From contig MU631401.1 in NCBI GenBank assembly GCA_026770615.1, positions 268,252 to 288,766 on the forward strand: 20,515 bases of DNA, given 5' to 3'. This DNA comes from Pavlovales sp. CCMP2436. Its lineage: Eukaryota; Haptophyta; Pavlovophyceae; Pavlovales. Positions within the stretch are counted from its first letter, which is position 1; each line of letters opens with the position of its first letter. Position numbers and translations under genes: made by a program. A model generated the notes under the pieces. It was not told the origin of the DNA and made no database searches. It saw only the letters and a program-made list of their open reading frames with translations. This document shows, piece after piece, positions 6,321-12,994 of this stretch.

Positions 6321-7146
6321 GCCGGCCGGCCGAGCTGGAACGCCGCGCGCCAAGTCCAACTGGCGGAGGCTTGGCTCCGCCGGGCCCTGCCGCCCTGTGC
6401 ATATCGAAGAGGCAGCCCCGGTTGCCTCGCTCGTGTTGCCCGCAACACGGCCAGATCCCCTGGCTGCTATCGACCAAATTGAAATGTTTGCCCTCCCCTG
6501 CCCCCGCAGGCGAGCACGAGAGCTCATGGGGCGTAAGCTGCCTGTGGTGCGCGCTTTGGCCAAACGCCGCTGCGTCCGCGTACTCTGCACGGTGGCGCCT
6601 GCATCCATAGGCGTGGTTCAGTGCTTCGATGAACTGGCAGTCGCACTGCGCGCAGCGAGCGGCCCGCGTCGCCTGCCCGCCGCAGCGCACCTCGCGGTTG
6701 AGCCTCCTCCCGCCAGGCGCGTACTCCTCTACGTACTCGGTGAATGTAGAGCCATCGGCATCGATCGTCGCGAACTGGCCGGCGCGCTTGTTGCTCACCC
6801 ACGCTCCAACCGCGGCGGCGCTTCGGCAGACGTCGCAAAACTGCCAGGCGCCGGGGCCGTGCGCCCTCCCGCCCTCGAAGGCACCGACGTGTTGCGAGCC
6901 GTCGGGCAGCAGCAACGTGCCATTGCCGTGGGGTGTGCGGCCGTCGATCAATGTGTCGCCGATGTAGAGCGCGCCGCCGCCAATCGCCACGATGTGGCGC
7001 GATGTGGCGGCACCGCCACGCTGATCGCGCTGATGTCCCAGGAGGCGCCTCTGCGCCAGCTGCTTGGCGCGTGCCAGCGCTTCTAGCGCGTCGTTAGCCG
7101 CGCGCGCCTCTGCCCACCTGTCGTCGTCGACGTCCACGCCCAGCAT
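6280..7146 (-). CDS. MORN-repeat protein with Cys/His zinc-binding-like module
   Basis: From Met 7146 (MLGVDVDDD) the protein is 288 residues; the frame is open to 7362 but then overlaps the divergent neighbour. A charged helical start (WAEARAANDALEALARAKQLA) is followed by MORN repeats at about residues 60-145 (YIGDTLIDGRTPHGNGTLLL and GSQHVGAFEGGRAHGPGAW). Then comes a Cys/His module: CAQC, NHAYGCRRH, and after a spacer IWPCCGQ, GC and H at about residues 165-250. That spacing (CxxC, CxxH, then WxCC, GC, H) suggests one structural zinc site pair. MORN proteins typically act at membranes, the cell cortex or flagella; the function here is inferred. The divergent partner is an STPGR-repeat protein. 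The C-terminus runs into a dispersed repeat and may not be original. Confidence 0.7.
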   Translation of the reverse strand: MLGVDVDDDRWAEARAANDALEALARAKQLAQRRLLGHQRDQRGGAATSRHIVAIGGGALYIGDTLIDGRTPHGNGTLLLPDGSQHVGAFEGGRAHGPGAWQFCDVCRSAAAVGAWVSNKRAGQFATIDADGSTFTEYVEEYAPGGRRLNREVRCGGQATRAARCAQCDCQFIEALNHAYGCRRHRAEYADAAAFGQSAHHRQLTPHELSCSPAGAGEGKHFNLVDSSQGIWPCCGQHERGNRGCLFDMHRAAGPGGAKPPPVGLGARRSSSAGRRRYYNIQKSQTPA

Positions 7147-7252
7147 CGCGGCGGTCGGCTCCCTCTCCGCGAATAGGCGGACGAGCGCGAGCTCAGAGCA
7201 CAGCGTGGAGCCGCGCCGCACGTGTAGACCGAATTTTCTGTGCTCGACGTTA

Positions 7253-7344
7253 CGCACCCTGTTGACTCGGCTCTGCGCTCGACTGCACTCGGCTCTCCAC
7301 TCAGCGGCTGCTCGACGCACCCTGTCGACTCGGCTCTGCGCTCG
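7253..7344. repeat. Duplicated 29-bp sequence between divergent MORN and STPGR genes
   Basis: CGCACCCTG-T-TGACTCGG... at 7253-7281 recurs at 7316-7344 with one substitution and a 63-bp offset; the second copy ends 6 bp before the STPGR start codon. It may be a shared regulatory element of a bidirectional promoter. Alternatively it is coding: the extended MORN frame reads RAQSRVDRVRRA and RAQSRVNRVRNV through it. Confidence 0.65.
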
Positions 7345-7349
7345 CCGGA

Positions 7350-8342
7350 ATGCCCACGCCACGCTCGGCGCGGGCCGAGCTACCGCAGCACTATGGGTTC
7401 AAGCCTGGCACGGCAATGATCCAATCCTTCAGCAGCACGCAGCCGCGCGAGCTGGGCGTGGCCCAGCCGCAGGACACGCGTGAGTTCTTGGGCGCGGACC
7501 GGCCGGCGCCTGCGCGGCCCACATCCTCCGCCGGGCAATTTTCGCGCGCGATCCGCTTCCAGCAGCGCGAGGCGGAGACGTCCCCGGGGCCCAACGCCTA
7601 CTACCCACCCAACCTGAACCACAACTCGGGCGCCCCTTTCCCGCCGCGCTCCTTCCAGCGGCCGCCCTCGCGCTTCGCCTTCAACTCTTCTCAGGCCCGT
7701 GTTATGGACGTGGGCGTGTCGCGCCAGCAGACCCCTGGCATGCAGTACACACCCTACGCAGTTGCCAGCAGCACCGTTACCTCCATCGCAAGCGAGCGCG
7801 CGCTCGCCGCGCACCGGGCGGGTGGGCGTGCACGATGGGCCGACACGGCGCCCAGCGCCCCCTTCGCCTCCAGCGAGCCTCGCATCGGCGCCTGGGTGGT
7901 AAATGACGCCGGCGACCCCGGTGCAATTGGTCGCGCCGGCGAGTGGCCGCCCTCGGTCGACGAGCAAAAGATGCCATTCTCATCGGGCGAGTCGCGCTTC
8001 CGGCCGACGAGCGAGGGCGGCGCCCGAATTCTGCGTGGCAGGGAGCCTGATCGCCATAATATAGGCCCGGGCGCCTACTCGCCCCAGAGGACCTACCGCG
8101 CCACAAGCTTCGAGGGCGCCTCGGAGCGGCCTCGTGCGTCTTCTTCGTCATCAAGCTTCCGCGGGCAGATGCCGCGCTTCCGAACTTCGGTGCCGGTGGC
8201 AAACGCCATGGACCTTGGTCACGCATACGTGGAGGAGCTGGCAAAGGCCCCTATGCCCTCGGGCAGCCGCGCCCAGCGCTTCCCTCCACAACCGCACTTT
8301 GCCCGCTTCGAGCAGCGATGGCGGGCGGCGGCAATAGGGTAG
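7350..8342 (+). CDS. STPGR/SHIPPO-repeat protein, probable axonemal or cytoskeletal
   Basis: A 330-residue uninterrupted frame starts at ATG 7350 and ends at TAG 8340-8342. It carries spaced Pro-Gly-Pro-x-x-Tyr motifs of the STPGR (SHIPPO) type: SPGPNAYYPP at residues 78-87, TPGMQYTPY at 128-136 and GPGAYSPQ at 239-246. Degenerate ones such as FPPRSFQRPP sit between. The protein is rich in Arg, Ser, Pro and Ala, with no membrane segment or catalytic motif. Family members coat or stabilise microtubules of flagella and similar arrays. Divergent pairing with a MORN protein supports a flagellar or cortical role, but this is inference. Codon use is GC-rich like the neighbours and no intron is needed. 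Confidence 0.75.
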   Translation: MPTPRSARAELPQHYGFKPGTAMIQSFSSTQPRELGVAQPQDTREFLGADRPAPARPTSSAGQFSRAIRFQQREAETSPGPNAYYPPNLNHNSGAPFPPRSFQRPPSRFAFNSSQARVMDVGVSRQQTPGMQYTPYAVASSTVTSIASERALAAHRAGGRARWADTAPSAPFASSEPRIGAWVVNDAGDPGAIGRAGEWPPSVDEQKMPFSSGESRFRPTSEGGARILRGREPDRHNIGPGAYSPQRTYRATSFEGASERPRASSSSSSFRGQMPRFRTSVPVANAMDLGHAYVEELAKAPMPSGSRAQRFPPQPHFARFEQRWRAAAIG

Positions 8343-8476
8343 CTCTATGCAGCCACGGGACAACCTGCTTGCTAGTCACTGGCGGTCATAGCTATTAGCG
8401 GCAATCTTCATGGCTCAAACTTGTTGCCTCAAAAATACTAAAAGTCAATTAACTGGATCTAAATACAGGGTAAATA

Positions 8477-8642
8477 CAGGGTGTCGTGGGCAATAAGAAA
8501 GTGTCACGTTAAGAAACTGAGCCTCGTTTTGTGAGCCCTTCAATCGTAATTTAAGCAACGTACAAGCATTGCTAGTATGTAATTTGCTAAGAAACTAAGC
8601 CTCAGTCTCAAAAGCGCCGTTCTTATTGCCCGTGACACCCTG
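8477..8642. mobile_element. 166-bp Tc1/mariner-like MITE
   Basis: Inverted ends CAGGGTGTCGTGGGCAATAA (8477-) and its partner (8620-8642) match over 21 of 23 bp, and TA flanks both ends (8475-8476 and 8643-8644), the usual Tc1/mariner target. Inside, TAAGAAACT-(G/A)-AGCCTC occurs twice in direct orientation (8510 and 8588). Just outside, a 9-bp direct repeat ATCTAAATA (8457-8465 and 8646-8654) and a doubled TAAATACAGGG allow a second reading with a 9-bp duplication. The symmetrical ends favour TA. Confidence 0.7.
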
Positions 8643-9245
8643 TACATCTAAATAACGATGAATTTGACATTTGATTGACAGTTGACTCCTTCGACGTTAG
8701 CTATACCCGGCATCCTTGACTCACTGACGGCTAGACCCCTGAGACGGATACTATTCAAACCTATTCAATAGGCAAGGCACACGCTGTCGCCATTTCTCTA
8801 TAATTCGTTCTCCGGAGCTGAGCCTTGGAGAGTACGGTCTCAAGAGGCAAAGAAAGAGCCCCACCCTATCAGAACCTCCTAATAACGAATTAAATATCAC
8901 TAATTAAATGCATACTTTAACTAAAAAAACATTCCTATTTAATAGGCAAATTTCAGGAGGTACCAATAGGCACGAGTCAGTGAGCACTCTGGGCGGCGTC
9001 ACACGGCGACCGGTAGACTACGATGCGCCGCCTGTCAGCTATATTAATGTAGGGGGGTTCGGGCTGGCGGTACGTTTCAAGTTCAAGTCAGGCTGATCTT
9101 AGCGCTCCTACGCAGGCTCCTACGCGCTACGCTGAAGGGGGGAGCTGGTAGAAGTGGTGGATGATGAGGAAGCAGAAAACAAAGCGGTCAGCCATATATT
9201 TATGTCAGCTATCTATTATAAAATAGCAACCAGCAGATCATCTCC
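8643..9245. other. Intergenic region, no convincing gene
   Basis: AT-rich, unannotatable sequence. A 62-codon plus-strand frame at 8908-9096 overlaps the 8960-8999 repeat and lacks coding character. CGGCTAGACCCCTGAG (8728-8743) recurs inverted at 12258-12273. Confidence 0.4.
8960..8999 (+). repeat. Dispersed 40-bp repeat, copy 1
   Basis: GTACCAATAGGCACGAGTCA, then GTGAGCACTCTGGGCGGCGT, recurs with small changes at 11863-11906 in the proposed intron of the ARM-BTB gene. Confidence 0.6.
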
Positions 9246-9609
9246 CTAAACGCCCTTGCCCGGGCACACTACCGGAGATCCATCGGCACGCGCGGTGGCG
9301 CCCAAGCCAGCGCAGCAGACTAAGTCACGCAGCAGGCAATGGGCGACGCAGCGCTCAGAACAGCACAACATTCAGAACAGTCAGACGCCAGCTTGAATCC
9401 CTATCATAAATATAGTTACCTAATATAGTTACCTAACCGCCCTTGCCCGGGCACACTACCGGAGATCCATCGGCACGCGCGGTGGCGCCCAAGCCACCGC
9501 AGCCGACTAAGGCACGCAGCAGGCAATGGGCGACGCAGCGCTCAGACCAGCACAGCATTCAGAACAGTCAGACGTCAGCTTGAATCCCTATCATAAATAT
9601 ATAGTTACT
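9246..9609 (+). repeat. 187-bp tandem duplication containing dispersed-repeat copies C and D
   Basis: Two copies, from CGCCCTTGCCCGGGCACACT at 9251 and 9438 to CCTATCATAAATATA, are about 95 percent identical by eye. Each ends with the CAGTCAGACG(C/T)CAGCTTG repeat shared with 1.0 and 6.3 kb. The conserved upstream 100 bp is present only here within the window, so these may be the fullest copies of the element. Confidence 0.8.
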
Positions 9610-9887
9610 GTATTCAGTAGGCCCCCTTTTTGAAAGAAGATCACTTTGTTAGTTAAGTTACTGATTTACCCTCCCACGTACACGAACTCACACATTTCGG
9701 ATCAATGCATGAATTTGAGCTCGCGAGACGAATCCAACAAAGTTTTACAGGCCTATGCACTGAGCGTAGTCTTCAAATATGGAGTAAATCAGAGTTCGGA
9801 CCGGTCGTTCCCCACCTACGGGCTGAGGGGAGGGGGGGTGACCAAAGCCATAGCCACCAGGAGACGCCGAACGTATAATGTTTGCTT
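9610..9887. other. Downstream region of the ARM-BTB gene
   Basis: No gene was seen. An 81-codon plus-strand frame here has no recognisable feature, and its tail runs into the 3' end of the minus-strand gene. Confidence 0.35.
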
Positions 9888-12049
9888 CTAGATATTTAAG
9901 GTAACACTATAGTTGTACTCTAGATGACGGTGCATACATTCAAAGACCCGAATTATTGTGATTGGATTCGAGCCGCAGGCGCGCGAGGAAGCCAGCATGC
10001 GAGTTGGGACGCCATTCGACCCATTTGCTGAATGCAATGGTGTCTGAGGTTCACTGGACGGCGGCACGTCTGTTGTGGCCCACGCCGCGCGCGGCTGTTT
10101 GCGCGTCGAGCGCGAGCCGTCCGCCTGCGGGTCCAGCTCCACGAGGCGGCCGGCCAGCTCCGCATTGACGCCGGCCAGCTCGGTGACAACGCCGGCCTGC
10201 TTGAGCGCGATGTCCTCCATGATGGCCAGGGCGGCCTCAGGGTATTGCTTTATGAACTCTTTCCACTCCGGCTGCTTGAGCACCGCTATCACATTCTCAG
10301 CCACCACCGCGTGCGCCGCGTCAACGAGCTCCGATGTGCGAGCTCCGGCACATCGGCGGCGCACGGCTTGAGCTGCAGCAGCACGGCGAGGCAGTTGCCC
10401 GTGCAGAGCGAGTCGCGCACTGCGCGCTCGCACCGCTCGAGCACGCGCGCCGCCGCGTCTGGGCCGGCGCTGGGCACACCGCGCACCTTGGCTGCGAGGC
10501 AGTGCAGCTCGAGCCGCACGTCGAGGGAGGCCGGGAGCGGTGCGTGGCCCATTGCGTGCAGCTGGCCGAGCAGCGCGAGGTGTGCGGCCGACAAGAACTC
10601 CGGGACGGGCTTGACGATGCCGCCCACATCTTTAGCCGTGCCACCACACAACAGCCTCTCGTAGTAGGGCGACGCATGCGCGAGCAGCAGCCGGCTGCCG
10701 CCAATCTCCTCGCCATCCTTGCAGCGAAAGACCACGTCGTGCCCCTTCTCCACCGGGCCGGCGAGCGACGCCAGCGAGGCGTAGCCCTCAGCGAGCGTAT
10801 CGCGCTCGGCGCGCAGGGCGCAGTTTTCGAGATGCGTATCTCCCAGTGCACGCTCGGCGTCGCCCCGCGTCGGGCAGAGCGCGCGCAACGCGTCGCGCGC
10901 ATTGTCGGCCCACTCGCAGCCAGGCTGCGCGGCAGTCGCGAGTGCGCCCGCAGCTCCGTGCTCCTCTGCCAGCTCGCGCAGCCGCAGATCCGCAGCGAGG
11001 TTCTTCAAGGCGATGCAAGCGTTATTGCCGGTGTAGACACCCGAGTAGGCGCGCGACGGGCTGACGAGCGCGATCAGCGGTGGCAACGCGCCCGCCTCCA
11101 CGATGAGCGTGTGGGTGGGCGGGTCGCAGGCAAGATCTGCTATCACACGTGCTGCGTTCACCTTGTCCTCATCGGTGCCAGCGCGCAGCAGCACCACGAG
11201 CAGCGGCAGCGCACCCGCCTCCATAATAGGTGCTCGGTTGGGCGCATCATCGGAGAGCCACGAAAGCGCACCCGCTGCGTTCGCCTTGCCCTCCTCGGAG
11301 CCAGCGCGCAGCAGCGCCACAAGCAGGGGCAGCGCGCCCACCTCAACGATGAGCGTGCGGGTGGGCGCTTCCTTAGCGAGCCATGCAATTGCAGCCGCTG
11401 CCTTCGCCTTGCCCCACTCCGTGCCAGCACGTAGCAGCGCTACGAGTAGCGGCAGTACACCCGCACCCAGGATGAGCGTGCGGGTGGACGCATCGTTGAC
11501 GAGCCATACAATCGCGTCCGCTGCGCACGCCTTGCCCTCCTCGGTGCCAGTCCGTAGCAGCGCGACGAGCAGCGGTAGCGCACCCGCTTCCAAGATTAGC
11601 GCACGGGTGGGTGCATCCTTGGCGAGCCATGAGATCGCATACGATGCGTTCGCCTTGTCCTGCTCGGTGCCCGTGCGCAGCAGTGCGACGAGCAGTGGCA
11701 GCGCGCCCAAATCCACAAATAGCGCGCAGGTGGCATTGCCTGCTTCGACCTGCTGCGCGAGAGCGTCTGCGGCGCTCGCCTGACCAGCGCATGGATGATG
11801 GCCGCCATCGCGCGGGAGATCGGGGCTGGTTCACGGATTCAGCACCTTTTAATGGGGCGCGAGTACCAATACATAAGCACGAGTCAGTGGGCGCTCTGGG
11901 CGGCGTGGGGAGCGAGCGACACCCTCGCGTATAGTCTCATGCGTGGCCGAGGTGCAGGTGATACCTCTCGTCAAGTCTCCGATGTCAAGCGGCCTCTCGG
12001 CGAGCGGCTCAGGCTCGAGCGGCAGCGACGTAGGGTCAGCGTCTTCCAT
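9888..12049 (-). CDS. ARM-repeat and BTB/BACK protein, spliced, with a frameshift
   Basis: Exon 1 (12049-11965) starts MEDADPTSLPLEPEPL in an AGC-ATG-G context and ends at GAG|GTATCA. A 198-bp intron to GCAG at 11767 joins in phase to exon 2 at 11766 (DALAQQVEAGNATCALFVDL). Then come five near-identical 42-residue ARM repeats plus a diverged one (GALPLLVALLRTGTEQDKAN type, about residues 46-295). A BTB domain follows at about 370-465 (HDVVFRCKDGEEIGGSRLLL), then a BACK-like helical region. At 10331-10356 a 14-bp insertion shifts the frame: one frame ends at 10289 (SLTRRTRWWLRM), the other continues with VDAAHAVVAENVIAVLKQPE to stop at 9888. ARM-BTB proteins are usually substrate adaptors for cullin-3 ubiquitin ligases; that role is inferred. 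The intron is predicted because exon 2 has no in-frame ATG before the repeats. Confidence 0.75.
10325..10356. other. 14-bp quasi-palindromic insertion causing a frameshift
   Basis: CGAGCTCCG occurs at 10325-10333 and again 14 bp later, and CCGATGTGC (10331-10339) is the exact reverse complement of GCACATCGG (10348-10356). Without the 14 bases the minus strand would read DVPEL-VDAAHA continuously from BTB into BACK. With them it reads DVPELAHRSSLTRR and stops. Template switching in a hairpin would explain the pattern. A 23-nt GT-AG intron could also restore the frame but is implausibly short. Confidence 0.7.
11050..11730 (-). repeat. 126-bp coding tandem repeats (ARM units)
   Basis: The ARM units are also alike at DNA level, with a 126-bp period (GCAGCAGCGC-ACGAGCAGCGG at each step on the plus strand). 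Such similarity implies recent duplication or gene conversion rather than ancient ARM divergence. Confidence 0.75.
11767..11964 (-). other. Proposed 198-bp intron of the ARM-BTB gene
   Basis: GTATCACCTG donor and GCCGCAG acceptor; phase 1, rebuilding GAC. It contains copy 2 of the 40-bp dispersed repeat (11863-11906). A nearby CAG at 11782 does not keep phase with this exon 1. Confidence 0.5.
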
Positions 12050-12143
12050 GCTGAAAATTTCGTAATTTTTCGGTGAATTCACCAGATCATAATAGGCCAC
12101 CGAAAGGTCGCATCGTCAATCTAATTGAATCCTGGCTATCTAC

Positions 12144-12293
12144 ATGTCGTGGCGTCCACGGCAATGTGCGGTGACCCTGGGTGTCCGACGCGCGGTGCGT
12201 CGGCTACAGCGTGCCGAACGCAGCCTATTAAAGAGGCCAAAAAGCTGGTTTAATTGGCTCAGGGGTCTAGCCGCTGAGACGCCCTCGCAATAA
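12144..12293 (+). CDS. Possible small ORF, 49 codons
   Basis: ATG 12144 to TAA 12291 codes a very basic peptide starting MSWRPRQCAVTLGVRRAVRR. There is no recognisable family and no independent support. It could be a first exon or chance. Confidence 0.15.
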   Translation: MSWRPRQCAVTLGVRRAVRRLQRAERSLLKRPKSWFNWLRGLAAETPSQ

Positions 12294-12318
12294 GTCACAA
12301 CCTATCCTTCTCATCGCA

Positions 12319-12594
12319 TTGTTTTTTGCCTGTTATTCATCGCAGACACTGCAGGTTTTGCTGCCGGCGCTGCCGCTGCACGTTCTCTTTCACGCTGTGA
12401 GCGAGTCTGTCCCAGAGTTCATCACCAGGGTAGTCAGTCCACTGGCGAACTGGGTGGGCAAACCCGGCAAACACTCGAGATCGACTGATGAGAGCAGCTA
12501 TGGTGACGACGACGGGAAAAGAAACCGGCGAGCCTCACGCGGTGACGGCAACTTTGGCGAAGACTTGGGCACCTTCGGCAACTCAACGATGTAA
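12319..12594 (+). CDS. Weak ORF or exon candidate
   Basis: The frame is open from about 12319 to TAA-type stop at 12594 without an early ATG. TTATTCATCGCAG at about 12347 would serve as an acceptor. It codes a hydrophobic stretch (LPALPLHVLFHAVSESVPEF) and an acidic Ser/Gly tail. No family was recognised; it may be an exon of an unidentified plus-strand gene or nothing. Confidence 0.2.
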   Translation: MFFACYSSQTLQVLLPALPLHVLFHAVSESVPEFITRVVSPLANWVGKPGKHSRSTDESSYGDDDGKRNRRASRGDGNFGEDLGTFGNSTM

Positions 12595-12994
12595 TTTTAT
12601 GTCAGTGATGGGCATTCAGCGCACAGGCACAGCTAGAGGTACCTGCGGGCACGGCCGATTCACTCGCAAGAGTGACGTCGTTATGAACCGATGAAGACGG
12701 GTCTCGAGCGGAATAAATTTTATTAAGGAAAACTGTTCGAAGGTAAGTGGTAACTAGTATCACAGTCCATGTAACCTCATATAAACTTGCGTATTTGCAT
12801 GCCCATGGGCCAGTAACTATTTATATATATGCTGCGCCCCCGCCAAAAACACAAAGACTGGGCTATGCCCCAGTCCCAAAAAGCAGAGACTGGCGCCAGC
12901 CGCGGCTGGCGCAAAAAGGAAGGTTCTGCTGCCCGGACGTCGCGACACGTGGCGCCGCGGCAGATCGCCACTCACCGACTTCACGAGGCTCTGC
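12595..12994. other. Downstream region of the polycystin-like gene
   Basis: No gene was seen. AATAAATTTTATTAA lies at about 12711 and an AT-rich stretch at 12815-12830; the region includes the two hairpins described separately. It is probably 3' untranslated and intergenic sequence of the minus-strand gene ending at 12995. Confidence 0.4.
12856..12912. repeat. Two adjacent hairpins beyond the polycystin-like stop codon
   Basis: GACTGGG-CTATG-CCCCAGTC lies at 12856-12875 and the perfect 20-bp palindrome GCGCCAGCCGCGGCTGGCGC at 12893-12912. Both are within 140 bp of the stop at 12995, so they may lie in the 3' untranslated RNA. Bacterial-type terminator function is not expected in this context. 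Confidence 0.55.

Noticed and set aside
9334..9600. tRNA gene or tRNA pair
   Set aside because: Only a loose B-box-like motif is present; no cloverleaf could be drawn.
9646..9891. 81-codon plus-strand ORF
   Set aside because: No recognisable feature, atypical composition and overlap with the minus-strand gene end.
10334..11434. 366-residue plus-strand frame with periodic units
   Set aside because: The periodicity comes from the 126-bp ARM repeats on the minus strand.
12856..12912. Rho-independent terminator
   Set aside because: Bacterial mechanism; no T tract and a clearly eukaryotic context.
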